This document shows positions 23,385-35,563 of a stretch of 64,000 nt of DNA, piece by piece. Each line of letters opens with the position of its first letter. Position 1 is the first letter of the stretch. The notes beneath the pieces were generated by a model. That model saw nothing but the letters and a program-made list of their open reading frames with translations, was not told where the DNA came from and did not search any database. Made by a program: the position numbers and the translations under genes. Source of the stretch: Poronia punctata (lineage: Eukaryota > Ascomycota > Sordariomycetes > Xylariales > Xylariaceae); NCBI GenBank assembly GCA_022579005.1, contig MU401483.1:124001-188000 (forward strand). Direction: 5' to 3'.

Positions 23385-26300
23385 CTAACTCAGATCGAGC
23401 CACTAGAGTCAAGCGTTAGCTCATGAAAGGCCAGCGATGAGATTACATATAGTAGAGTGCACTCACATGTTCTGGCGAGTTCACCACCTCGTCAAATGTC
23501 TGTTGTATTTCAAACCCCATGGCAGAGAAGAGATCGTGTGTCTCCCCGGTAACCTGATATGTCATTCATTCGTCAGTTTCTCAGTTTGGCGTGATAAATG
23601 GAAGCCAGCACTAACCCAACTTAAAATGCTCTTGCTCGACTTTTGGGACTTGTTCTGCCTTAACCCCATGAAAACCAGCCCTTGTAATACTAGGTTGGAA
23701 GGCGCGGCGGACGACGCGACAACTATGGGCGCAATCATGCCCCCCATCTCTTGGCTCCCGCCGGCCTGTAGGGAGGGTATGAATGAGGCCAAGTGGCTTG
23801 CTCGGTTGCAGATGATGACAACTCCCAGCACGTTCTGTGGTGCCACCTTGGCTCTCACCACGCCGCAGTTTTGGTCCTGTAGAGCTGAACGATACAGCTC
23901 CACGATCTCCGGTCCTGAATGGGCTGCGACGAGCGCCAGAACCGACTCGCCATTGTCCAACGACTTGATCAAGTCGAAACTGATATTGGCCCGCTGAATG
24001 CTCTGAAGTAAACCTTCCGGCGGCGACCAGGATCCAAGGTCCTCTATCATCATGTTGGCCAGCCGTTTAGGGAACTGTGTGTCCCAACCCACGTTATCGA
24101 ACCAACTTCTGATGCTGCCAGTGTCATCCACCGGCACACCCGGGAATACGCCGGGATAGGCAAGCCCTAGCTGGATTTTCTTGATCCCTGGCTTTTGCAA
24201 CAGGGATCGCATTGCTCGGCGATGTAGAGACCTGCCGATGGACACATTTCGTTTTGCAGGATCTACGAATATTGCCCCTATGATGCCTACACCGCCGAGG
24301 AAGTAAGTGGCGACGAAGCCGTACAACATGTTGGTACTGCTGTTCCGAACGACGAAATGTGACTCTTCGAAGCTTTGTGATTGGAGCTCGAAAGAATCCG
24401 CAGTGGCAGCAACGTACGGTAGACTGGGCGTGCTCGATCTCGCCAGCGTCTTGAGAAGCTCATTCAGACCATGCGCGTCCCGGCTCCGCTCGTAGTTTTC
24501 AACGAGCCACTGTTGTCTCGTCTTGGTCAATTTCTTGCTCTTCCTCATCGTGCCTGGCATCGAGCCCTGTGGCACAAAGTCTCCGTACAAGGCCCGTACA
24601 AGTGAGGCCATGGCAGTCTCGGTAAAGTCAAAGGTGCAGACATAAGTACCAATCATTTTCTCCATGGCAAAGTCGTATGGCGAGCTGACCGCCACCACGA
24701 TGAGCGCCTTTTTCTGCCCTGTCCCACGCAGCATATGGCACATGGTCGCCACATGCTTCGTGAAACCGTTCTGGTACATATTCCGGTTAGCATCCGCCGT
24801 GACTATGATGATGGCAGATGCTCTGTTAATAAGGTTCTCGTGAACTAGATACCGTCAGCTTGTTATTCTCAGCAGGGCGATATCCAAATGCCTGCTCACC
24901 TGGTCTCAAACCATTAGCCGTATAGGATGTATGTAATAGTTTCCCGTTCCGAATACGCGCCAGCGACTTGCCAAACTCCCGGAAGACGCCTTCTCCGCTC
25001 ATTATTGTCCCCCGTTCGTGATGGGCCCACTTCTCGTGCAGACTCGAAAGCTTTCCGTTACCCTTTTCTAACAGATTCTTCGTAGCAGCAGAAGCGGGCA
25101 ACGGTTTCACTAATGGGGTAAGTAGTAGCAGTTCCTCCCCTTGTAGCAGGTTCTCCGATAGGGGGAGGAGGTTGTCGTTGTCCCTAACCACTGTGATTGA
25201 CTGGTCGTATGCCTTTTGCGACAGAGCAAAATGAGATGGATGTATCTTGGATAAAAGGGGCAGGCCCGGCGGGTTGAGCGCCTTTTCCCATGATGTGCAG
25301 GCACTTTTTAGTTTGAGAACCCGGCGTAGGGACGTGTAGATCCGCTTCTTGGAAATAATGCCATTCTCGATACCCAACTTCAGGCCCGAGATAGCCTCCA
25401 ACTGGACATCGTGGGCGCGGCAAAGCAAGATCAAGTCGTTACCCGCCTCGACCGCCATGACGGTGCCGCCCTTGACTCCGTATTCCTGGATGAGCGACTG
25501 CATTTCCAAGCATTCAGAGATGGCAACCCCCTTGAAACCTAATTCGTTTCTCAGCAGGTCATCGACTACCTGGTCCGAGAGGCAGGCATGGGTGACGTTC
25601 ATGCCGGCGTTCTGTATTCCGCAGCCGCCAATAAACATTGCATCTAGGCGACCGGCGGATACCGCATTTCTGAAAGGAACCAGCGCGCTTAAGCTAAGTT
25701 CTTCCAGCGTCTGCGTGATAATGGGCATATCGAGACTGGAGCCAAGAAAGTCCAGATTGCCGTAGGAAGGGAAGTGCTTCCCGCATGTTGCTATACCTGC
25801 ATCCTTGTACCCATTAATGGTGGCGATACAGTACTGTGAAGCCTCGTGCGGGTCGTCGCCGGTGGTCCGCACACCAAGAGGCTGATGCCGGGCATTGGTC
25901 AAAACATCCAAGACAGGACCGAGGATCAGGTTGACGCCAACGGCGGAAATCTCGGTGGCGGTAGCCTTGGCTACGTTGTATGCTAGTTCGGTGCTCCCAG
26001 TGGCAGCGATGCCCATTGCACTGGGGAACTGGCATATGTAGTCTTCGTCGAACAGACTGTTGACACCTCCATTTTCTTGGTCGAGCGCTATCAAAAGGGG
26101 CTGTGGATGCCCAGCTTGATGGGCTATCGTTTGAAGCTCTTGGACGAGAGCGGCGGTCTGTTCAGCAGCTATATGGGCGCAAGTCAGTGTTTTGTCATCA
26201 TGTGAGCCGGCCTAGGAATGGGCTGGGTCGGAATTTCTGGCGCCCTAGAGCCGGCCGGCTCTTTCACGGAGATGAGAGGGTAGTAAGATACATTTTAGGT

Positions 26301-26669
26301 TCTTGGCTGTTAGAATAATGGAGCCAAGGTGATGATTCTCGATCAAATTTCTGATAGGTGGCGTTACTTCAGTACCATCCCATCCCATAATCAACATCTG
26401 GCCGATGGCCCTGTCAAGACGTCGTTAGCTAGCTGTGCATACAATCATCAAGAAATAAAAGAGCATGAAGTAGTCTGTCCATCTCTACACAATGGACGCC
26501 ACAGACAGCCAGACAAGGCTGGGCCACACGGCTGGGCTAGATAGAAGGGTCTCGCGGAATGTACCGGACACCACGGACGGCACGGAACAGGGGGAAAGCG
26601 GGTACCGGTGATGACATACCAGTCGAGGTCCTGCCAAAGCGGATCGAGCTCGCCGTCTTGCCTCGCCAT
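23385..26669 (-). CDS. nag3: GH3 beta-N-acetylglucosaminidase fused to GNAT-like region, GlcNAc cluster
   Basis: It presumably releases GlcNAc from chitin- or peptidoglycan-derived oligosaccharides. Inferred exons on the minus strand are 26620..26669, 26292..26410, 24900..26168, 23616..24844, 23467..23553 and 23385..23402 (18 nt), giving 923 residues. The N-terminal GH3 barrel is clear: WAIGQMLIMGWDG, HHLGSIILTAKNL, LIALDQENGGV, and GKHFPSYGNLDFLGSSLDMP with Lys187-His188. The bacterial NagZ Asp-x-His dyad (KHFPGHGDT) is absent. The nucleophile position of NagZ (SDDL) reads ISECLEM, with Glu275. A GH3 sandwich-like middle follows, and from about 620 a GNAT-like region (GVGIIGAIFVDPAKRNVSIG, ending GFEIQQTFDEVV). 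No signal peptide, so the protein is probably intracellular. A start at 26669 agrees with frame through three introns. The donor before exon 5 is GTTAGT, so the last two exons are a little less certain. Confidence 0.87.
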
Positions 26670-28848
26670 GGTGCTATCTCCGAAAGCAGATCCGGTAGCA
26701 ACTAGATGCGAGGGCGGGATTTTGTCTTACGATTCCCGTGTCGGCGGTGCGGCTCAAGCTCGCAGACGAAAAGCACAATCCGGATATTATCATATGACAT
26801 CCGATGCAAGCATTACCTAGTTACTTTAAAAGACTTTTTGAAGTTATAACTTCAGCTTATGAGTAGAATTGTATGCTGCAGGCAAACGATTAGCTCCCTA
26901 CAAGTATAGACAGTCACTATCATTACGTTGCGAAGTGAACCGGACGACAGTATCCGATAAGGTAAGCACATCCTGTTCGGCCTTGAAGGATGTTGCTAAC
27001 CTATTAGCAGCCACGTTGCTGCCAGCTGCCACGGAGCCTGACCTTGGCGATTCTTGGTTGCGGCACCTTGACACCTGCTGCGCTGAGGAATACCTACTTT
27101 TCAGGTACCTACCCACCATCGAGGTTGTTGGTGAAGATGTACATGTAGGTGTGTTGTGTTAAGTAGATGCATGTATGTCTGTAGGTACCTGTACATGCAA
27201 GGTGTACGCGGGTATGCCGGAGCCCGGTAGGCGCTTTTTACCTGTAAAACACATGGATCGCTGAAAAATGGCTGGATAGCTCCCGTCCCTCTGTCATTGG
27301 CCAGCGGTGCTGTTTCAACCCTTCCCCAGACGGCAAGCAGGCACATTCCTACTTCTTAATGTATCGTATCGCTTGTCGCAAGTAGTACTTACATTCCGAA
27401 GAGTGCGAGGGTACATAAATAAAGATACCCAGTACCTAGCCTTACCTACACGTGCGAGATGGCGTCTTGAGTTATCAACCATCAAGAAGCAGATAGGTAA
27501 CCCAGCACCTGGGCGGGTATTAAACCTGGACTTGTTTGGAAAGATGTGTGTAAGCATATTGCGACACAAGGTTTTTTGAGTAGATAAGTGGCAGAGTTTG
27601 TTGATAGTAGATACCTACCTTTTAATAAGGTTGTCCGATTCTCGGTTCTCTGATCTTTTCTCATGTCGCAAGTGGATTCGGCTCAAAGACCCCACTAGAA
27701 GTTTTAGGGCTCGGTGATATTTGCACCTTCCATATCCGATCGTAACCTGAAAGTCTGGTCTTCCTTCCTTGTTTCCTCCAAACCTTCCATCACTTCGCAA
27801 CGTTACCTCTCCCTGTACCTACCAAACTAACAAAAAAGGAGTGGGCTGTTGGAACCTCGAACTGAGACAATGAACCGGCCCTAAAGCTGGACAAGCCAAT
27901 GGCCGCTACCTCATCTCACGATGTTACAATGGTCACATTGCCACTTTTTCATGCAACAACCTCAAACCTGAACTACTACATGAGGCAAAAGAGCTGTGTC
28001 CCAAAGCGGCATCACGTCACCTCGACCAATGAAGCGATGCTTTTGGTCCTACCAACGTACTATGTCGAGACTGACAGAGAGTACCGACTATCAGCAAAAT
28101 GTCTTTAGGTACAACCATGTGCCGTTTGCGGCCTTTGATCTGACGATGTCTCGTCTGCGGCCTCGCGCATCTAGACTAAATAGAGGTAGAGACTTGCTGT
28201 ACCTACCTACCAATCTTACCTAGGGGGTTAGGTTACCTACAAACTCATCGGCTGCATAGTATATTATTAACTAGGTAGGTTAGAGTCGTTGGGATTTCCG
28301 GTCGTGCTAGCCAGTCCCTTAGTCCACATGCTCCGATCCTTTGGCGGGCTGGAGCTGGCAACCCGGAAGTCTGTGCCAGTCCATTGACAAGGTGGTGATA
28401 GCCCCACCATGAAACCAGATTCCGGAATTTCATACACGTACCTGAACCGTCACCAGGGCCCCGTTAGCGTCCGCCTCTGTTCAGACTACTGCGAATGGTA
28501 GGTATTATCTACGGTCAGTCTGACTCTCTAACTATGCACCCAATCGGGGGAGAGGCCCTTGCTCGCTCCGATTGCACCGCGGCCAGTGCAAGCCAGTCTA
28601 GGGACCACTTCCTGGCACTGTCGTTAGTGCGGGCCGTGATATCATGAATAAGTATCCGTAGCCACGCAGTTTATGCCTCCGCTGTGGCATTTTGTCTATG
28701 GATATCAGGATAATTGCTGAAGGGACTGTGGTCCTGCTGCTCGATGGAACCTAGTGAAACCTGACGCTGCCTATAGTCACTACCGCCTGCTCATAACAGC
28801 CAACGTCTATATCCATCCCTTTGTCGCATCCACTGTGCCGACCCCGAT
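26670..28848. other. Bidirectional spacer between nag3 and dac1
   Basis: The 2.2-kb stretch separates two divergent pathway genes and is the likely site of shared control. No coding sequence is supported. TAGGTA/TACCTA words are frequent near 27100-27200, 27400-27450 and 28200-28280. Confidence 0.5.
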
Positions 28849-30289
28849 ATGCCGCACTCACTCCCCTCGTCGCCGAAGTCGACCCCACGGGACGGCCGAA
28901 ATGGCATCACCAAGTTCACAAATTGTCGTATCCTGCGGGGCAACTCGCTGGTCGAAGAGGACCTGTGGGTAGACTCTATCACGGGCAAGATCATTCTTAG
29001 TCAGGCTGCTTTCTTCGACGATCTGGTCCTCCCCGACGAGGTTATCGATCTTGGCGGTCGTATACTGTCGCCTGGCCTCATCGAATGCCAGCTCAACGGG
29101 GCTTTTGGCTTTAACTTCTCGACCCTCCTCGAACCGGCCGCGTACGCCAAGAAGATAAGAGAAGTGAATAAGCAGCTGGTCAAGACGGGTGTGACGTCGT
29201 ATATGCCGACGATTACAAGTCAGCGGAGCGAGATATACAAAGCTGCGTTACCGCACCTCGGACCGTCGGGTGTCGTCCAGGTGGCCGAGGACGGGGCTGA
29301 GTCTGTGGGCGCGCATTGTGAGGGTCCGTTCTTGAATCCGACCAAGAATGGTATTCACAATGTCGATGTTTTGCGGCAGGCAGAGAGCTTCGAGGACCTC
29401 GAGGACTGCTACGGGGCTAAGAACCTCCGTAGCGGGGAGGATGGCCGACCAGCAGCGGTAAAGAAGATCACTGCTGCGCCAGAATTGGGGCGGATGACAT
29501 CACTTATCCCCGAGTTGACACAGCGCGGCATCGTCTATTCGATAGGGCACTCTGAGGCGACGTACGAGGAGGCAGCGGTCGCGGTGGGTGCTGGCGCGAC
29601 GATGATAACGCATCTGTTCAATGCAATGCGCCCGCTGCACCATCGCAATCCGGGCGTCTTCGGGGTTCTGGGCAACCCCGAGTTACCCCGGCCATGGTTC
29701 GGTATTATTGCTGATGGCGAGCACTTGCATCCGACGACGATAAAGATCGCCTTCAACTCTCACCCGGACGGCTTCATCCTCGTCACGGATGCCATGCATC
29801 TGGTCGGATTGCCAGATGGCACATATCCCTGGACGAACGGCGACTCGACTAGCCGAATCGTCAAGAAGGGGCCGAAATTAATACTCGAGGGATCGGATCG
29901 TATTGCGGGAAGGTGAGCCAAACTAGCCCTTTTTTGACATGCGTGTGTATGTATTTGCATAATGCACATGCTGTGCGACCACGACGAGACAAAACCGGGG
30001 CGAACAAAGCGTTGTGACTGACAAATCATCTTACCAAAACAGCTCTATCACGCTCATCGAATGTGTCAACAACTTCCTCAGCTGGACCGGCGCTTCTATC
30101 CCGCAAGCGCTAAAAGCCGTAACAGCCACACCGGCCGCTATGCTGGGTCTGCAGGGTACCAAGGGCTGTCTGGATCATGGCGCCGATGCTGACCTCGTCG
30201 TTTTCTCGGAAAATGTGAACCCCCGGGGCACCACCGAGTTAGTTGTCGACGAGGTCTGGAAGTTTGGCACTAAAGTCTATGCTCGATAG
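28849..30289 (+). CDS. dac1: N-acetylglucosamine-6-phosphate deacetylase (NagA family), GlcNAc cluster
   Basis: It removes acetate from GlcNAc-6-phosphate, feeding the deaminase. Inferred exons are 28849..29912 and 30043..30289, giving 436 residues, with a GTGAGC donor and an ACAG acceptor. Amidohydrolase-fold signatures are intact: GGRILSPGLIECQLNGAFGF, metal ligand Glu158 in AHCEGPFLNP, His234 in YSIGHSEATY, His255 in MITHLFNAM, substrate-site IADGEHLHP, and catalytic Asp314 in LVTDAMHLVG. The C terminus carries LQGTKGCLDHGADADLVVF. The protein is cytosolic by lack of targeting signals. It is divergent from nag3. Confidence 0.96.
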
Positions 30290-30973
30290 GACTTTTCAAT
30301 TTTTCTGCCATCTATCTCTTGTAGCGTCCTACTTTCTGTATCTAGGGAAGCGAACGGAGATAAAAAATGGATAGAGATGATGTCGAGTATCGTGACTTAA
30401 GAAAGGGCATTGAGGGGGGGAAAAGGAGAAGGCATTTCACGTCAGACACTCAATCGGTCCGCACGGAACGGCGTCTGGGAGCTATTGTATAGACGAACAA
30501 TAACATTTGAACAAAAGGCGCATGACTTATATTATAAGCTTTGGGAGGGGAAATATGTGGCCTTACATATTGCCGTCACTGGGTCATCTTATTCCCGTCA
30601 AATATAAAAAACATATTGATAATTATGTACATCTACAGACGTCCCCAGCGCCTTGTTCGTTCTTCTTGGTATCTCTCGTTGCATAGCGGATAAAATGAGC
30701 GCGACAAGGAGAAAAAAAAAGGAGTCATGATTCTATGTAATGCCGTCCTTCGGTACGGTCATTCTACTGCTGAACGTCATGTCATCATGTAGGAAGGTTA
30801 TCTATCCCCCGTACCAACCGCATCTTTTAACCCGCCCGGCCCGGCCCAGCCAGACCTGGAATCGGGAAAAGCTAACCCCATCCCAAACCTCGCTTCACCA
30901 AGGTGTATATATTGGCCCTGAAATAGAAATACCAGTTCCCCAAGGTAGTCGCCTAATGTATGTCCCAAATATC
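30290..30973. other. Spacer between convergent dac1 and the helicase gene
   Basis: The stretch should hold both 3' untranslated regions. No gene is supported. Confidence 0.5.
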
Positions 30974-33900
30974 TTACGAAGGCCGCTTGACCGTAAGTTT
31001 ATAAGGTTTATTGAGTTTCTCCATCGGCGCAATACCGCTGCGTCCGAGACCCGCCGGCCTCTTGATACCCGTGCGCCAGCCTAGTGGACCTGTGACCGTC
31101 GTGGTGTGGAAGCTGGACGCGGGCCGTCTGTACTCTTCGGGAGAGACGTTCTCTTTGTCCGGTGTCGGCTTCGGCTTCAGCTTTGGCGCCGGTGGTTGGT
31201 TGAGTTGGGGTTCAGGTTCAGGTGGTGGTGGTGGTGGTGGTTTGGTAGGCGAGCTCGAGAAACAGGCGTATTGTTTCGAGCGCGAGGTCGTGGACGAGGT
31301 GGCTTCGTCACGGTGGATGGTGGTGGGTTTGCTGGCGGGCAGCTTGGGTAAGCTGCCGAGCTTGTGGTCTGCTAGTGCTGGCTCGATGGCTGGGGCGGGG
31401 GCGGGGGCGCGTGTTAAGGAGGGGAGTGGGTATGTGGTGTGATTGGGACGACGACGAGCATATGGTGCTTGCGCCGAGAGTGTGCGCTTTGGGATCGTTG
31501 GGATGTCCGGGGTATCGATGACGGCCGACTTGGATTGATCGTGATTTGTGACGCCATACCCGTATCCGAGTAGGCTTCTTTGATTGGGAGGACGGTTGCT
31601 CGTCGTCCTCCTGGGACCGGTCGCTTGTACTGGGGCTGGGGCTGCCTGTCGAGAGGGTTTCCTAGCTTCCGCGGCGGCGACGATAGCCATATGTGCCCCT
31701 GCCGTGGTGAAGCCGGATGATTGAGGGACTGTGAAAGAACCTGCCTTCTCCATCGTCGTTTTATACGGTGCGACCCAGCCTTCAACAGACTCCTCTGCCA
31801 CCTGGACGCTCTTGACGGGGTGCTGTGTTTTCTGGCGCTTGCGTAGTCCCCCGTCGTAACCTACTTCGCCGGCTCTAGTGTCGTGGCTGAGAGGCTTGTT
31901 GGGATCCTCGGGGAACAGACTGTCTTCTGGCGCCGTCATCGAGGGCATTTTTTGGTAAATAACACTGTCTGGCGGCAACTCTCGACCCAGAATCTTGGCC
32001 ACGCCAGCCATGACAGGCCGATCGAATGAAGGCCCCTTTGGGAGGAAGGTTTGCGATGCTATGGCACTGATAAAGCATGAAAGCTCGGTGGATTTCCCGC
32101 CGGCCATGGCGGTAGTGGCCGGGCAGCTTAGATATAGAAGAGCCTTTGCTCTTGTCATGGCAACGTACAACAGACGACGCTCTTCATCCTGGTCCTCGCT
32201 TCGTATATGCGGGATAGACCCATTATAAACGCCAGGGATGAAGACAACTGGCCATTCGAGACCTTTTGCTGCGTGTATAGTAGAGACTGTCACATGCGGC
32301 TTGCCCTCTTGCTCCGGATCTTCGGTTTGCTTGTCGGACGCGAGCGAAATATTAGAGAGAAATCTGGCGAGGGTATCATCGTCAGGTGATTGCGCGATTC
32401 CCTCGATCGTCGGCAGAGCTTCGGTGTCTGTCTGATCCTGACGCGTGAATTCTTCCGCTAGCGTGACGAATTCTTGCACGTTGGTCCATCTCAACTCATG
32501 CTCCGGTCCGTACGTGGCCTCTAAATAGTCTTCAAATTTAAGATCGCGAATCAGTCTCTGGATTAGATCCACTAGGCTCATCTTGGGCGACTCGGACGGC
32601 GTGCTCGAACGTATCCCTTCTTGCAACGCCTTGAGCGGTTTTAACAAACCTCCGCTGAGCGCAGTCTCGGTCCGCTGCCGTATGGTGGTCTTGGCTTTGC
32701 GGTTGCCCCGACAGTGGCTGTCTATCAATTGCCATAGACTCATAGATGACTTCTCAGCTTCTTCTAGTAGAGCTTTAATGGTGGCTTCTCCAATGCCCCG
32801 TCTGGGCACGTTGATGATACGCGCCAGAGCGTCGTTGTTGTTTGGCTGATGGATGATCCGCATGTAATCTAACAAAACTTTGATTTCAATTCGATCAAAG
32901 AACTTGAAGCCACCTAGAGACGTAATCTTTTGTTAACTGAAATGCACACAAAGAATTTGGAATATTTCAAGCAAGACCCAGATCGATCAGTCACATACCA
33001 ACCATTTTATACGCGATACCGTCTCGTGCCAGTGAGGACTCGACATGCCGAGACAAAGCAGACGTCCGGAGCAGTATGGCGAAGTCGTCAAAGTTTAGCA
33101 TGTTTCCTGATAATACCTGAATCCGTTTAATCTCAGATACGATCCAGTCTGCCTCCTCAAACGCGCTTTTCAGCTTGCGAAGGACCGGCCGCGTGCCCTT
33201 GTCACGCACAGGCAGAAGCATCTTCTTATATCGAGCCTTGTCTTGTTGGATCACTTTCAATGAAGTGTCCAGGATATAGCTTGAGGATCTGTAGTTCTCC
33301 TCTAGGGCAATCTCGTCTGTGCCAGGGTAGTCCCGGAGCAATCGGTGAAGATTCTTAATCTCGGCCGAACGCCATCCATAGATGCTTTGATCCGGATCTC
33401 CGACGATGGTGATCCTTCGTCGTGCCTGGGCAAACAATCTCATGAGATCATACTGCACTCCGTTTGTATCCTGGTACTCGTCGATCAAGACCGCCTGGAT
33501 GTTGGAGACGCACTGGGGGAACTTGCGGAGAAGTTCGACACAATGTACGAGCAGATCGTCGTAGTCTAGCAGATTGGATCGCTCGAGCTGGCCTTGATAT
33601 TCTTGGAAACAGCTTTCTAGCGCCCTGGATTCGATGCTCTTTCCATCCTTACCCTTCAGGGTGGACTCGTCCGACGTCCCCTTTGCCTTGCGCCTGCTGA
33701 TGTAGTGCCGGGCCGTGGCGGGGTCTATGTGCGTGTCCAGTCTCTTACAGATTCGAGCGAGGATGCCTTTGGAATCCGAGTCATCCGCGATGCCGAACTT
33801 GGGGTCCAGGCCGATGTGTCGACCATATCTAGCGAGATAGCGACGTGCAATGCTATGAAAAGTGCCCATGATGAGCTTCTTCTCCCGCCCATCGCCGAGC

Positions 33901-34139
33901 ACGTGACCGACGCGTTCCTTCATCTCGTTTGACGCCTTTTTCGTGAATGTGGCAACTATGATATCCTCAGGCTGGATTCCAATATGGTCGATGAGCCAGA
34001 CGATCCTCGAAGTGAGCGTGTGAGTCTTGCCGCTGCCTGGGCCGGCCATTATGGCCACGGTGGGGGCATCGGAGCTGACGGCACGGCATTGTGCCTTGTT
34101 CAGCGATTTGAATATATCTTCCCCATTCCTCGCAGGCAT
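30974..34139 (-). CDS. SRS2: Srs2/UvrD-type ATP-dependent DNA helicase
   Basis: The superfamily 1A 3'-5' helicase is a nuclear anti-recombinase in yeast that strips Rad51 from single-stranded DNA. Inferred exons on the minus strand are 32999..34139 and 30974..32913, giving 1026 residues. Motifs occur in order: Q motif SLNKAQCRAV, Walker A AGPGSGKT (32-39), VATFTKKASNEM, GTFHSIARRYL, Walker B VLIDEYQDTN, motif III VGDPDQSIYGWR, motif IV LEENYRSS, VPRRGIGEATI, motif V STIHAAKGLEWPVVF and motif VI RRLLYVAMTRAK. A disordered Pro-rich C-terminal third contains a run of seven prolines and ends in a basic TGPLGWRTGIKRP segment that may be a protein-interaction tail. Yeast Srs2 is 1174 residues, so the length is reasonable. 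A clear GTATGT donor and CTCTAG acceptor define the single intron. Confidence 0.93.
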
Positions 34140-34496
34140 GTTAGAGCGAGCTCAAGGTGATTTTGGTTTAGAACATCGGCCTTGGAAATGCGACGACCTG
34201 TCCTGTAAGGCTCGACTATTGCGCCAAAGCCGCCCACGCGTCTGCATAGAGTGGGAGACGCGACAGACCAGGGTGGAGACACGTGATCAGGTGACAAGAC
34301 CGACAAGCTTGATGCGTATCACAAATTCAAGCAAAATTGCGTGAATCGAACCAAACAAAAGTTGCGACAACTAGAAGCAAATAACACTTCAAGGTACCGT
34401 AAGCCAGCGGTTTTCGCAGAAATGATGCTTTGTTCTTTGTAAGATGGGATGCGGCTTGGCACCTCATCAGACGCGCAGTTCAGCACGCATTGGCAT
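34140..34496. other. Upstream region of the helicase gene
   Basis: No gene is supported between the helicase start and the hAT-type element. It should contain the helicase promoter. Confidence 0.45.
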
Positions 34497-34504
34497 CTGC
34501 TATA
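34497..34504 (+). repeat. Left target-site duplication of the hAT MITE
   Basis: CTGCTATA is identical to 35017-35024 on the other side of the element. Confidence 0.85.
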
Positions 34505-35016
34505 CAGGGTTGTTAAATTAGTATGTAGTAATTGGTACTACATGTAGTATTACTACATGTAGTAACGGTGTAGTAACAAGATCTTAATACTAATGTAGTA
34601 TTAGTATAGGCTATTACTATACTATAAAAAGTGTAGTAATATTGTAGTAATTTTTAGTATTACTATAATTACTACAAAATTACTACAATATTTTTTCCGA
34701 ATTTTTTCCAAATTTTTCCAAATTTTTTTTAATTGTTTTTTTTTTCTTTTTTAAAAGTAAAAAAATTAATTAAATTTGTATATAGTGCACTATTACTAAG
34801 CACTGTATATTTACACTGTATATATAATAGTGTTTTGTTTTTTATACTGTTTTACTTTATTTTTTTACACAGTATTTATACTGTTTTTTAATTAAAAATT
34901 AGTATTTTATAGTAATTGTAGTATTACTATATATAGTATTAGTATAGGCTGTTACTAACTACATGTAGTATTAGTATAGGCAATTACTACATTAGTATTA
35001 CTAATTTACAACCCTG
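34505..35016. mobile_element. Non-autonomous hAT-type MITE, 512 bp
   Basis: The element starts CAGGGTTGTTAAATTAGTA and ends with the near-exact reverse complement, TACTAATTTACAACCCTG, a terminal inverted repeat of about 18 bp. It is flanked by perfect 8-bp direct repeats, CTGCTATA, at 34497-34504 and 35017-35024. Termini beginning CAGGG with an 8-bp duplication are characteristic of hAT elements. The interior is strongly AT-rich, without coding capacity, and contains many subterminal TACATGTAGTA and TAGTATTAGTATAGGC copies in both orientations. Confidence 0.85.
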
Positions 35017-35024
35017 CTGCTATA
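35017..35024 (+). repeat. Right target-site duplication of the hAT MITE
   Basis: CTGCTATA is identical to 34497-34504 on the other side of the element. Confidence 0.85.
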
Positions 35025-35563
35025 TGTTTATACACACTGTACATTACACGGTGTTTCGCTGTGGCTTGGTACGTGGCTTGTACGCCACAACAGAACACAG
35101 TTGAGTGTAATGAAGCGATACACTGTACATGTGTATCCTTCAAAAGCTCCATTGGACCATTGAGAACTTTTTGTGTACTCGTAATCGAGATACCACCATA
35201 AGACGTCTGAGCATTTAATACTAATAGGCCTCAGCCCGTATTCTAAAGTGCTATATTAAGAGAGCACACATTGATTGTATTCTGTCTTATCGAGGCGGGC
35301 TTCTGTAAGAGAGTTCTTCTGTAAATTCTGGTCAGCAGCACAGCTTACATAATTTAGTCCTTGTTTCTGACCGCATCTGTATCAAAGCTCAGTCTGATGC
35401 GCCGATGAAGCGCGTGATGAGGACCTAAGCTTTAATTGCTTAACAGGGCTCGTCACTTCAGATCGTCTGGATAGCATATGTCGGGGACCACGAATCGTCG
35501 ACGTTGATCGGGTTCTTCAGTGTTATCAAAGGCGAGGCCTCAAGCCGAGGCCGATAGGTCACA
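35025..35563. other. Upstream region of the OMS1-like gene
   Basis: No gene is supported between the MITE and the methyltransferase start; the promoter is expected here. Confidence 0.45.

Noticed and set aside
31011..31442. Plus-strand frame opposite the helicase C terminus, Gly-rich
   Set aside because: It is the antisense shadow of the Pro-rich helicase tail.
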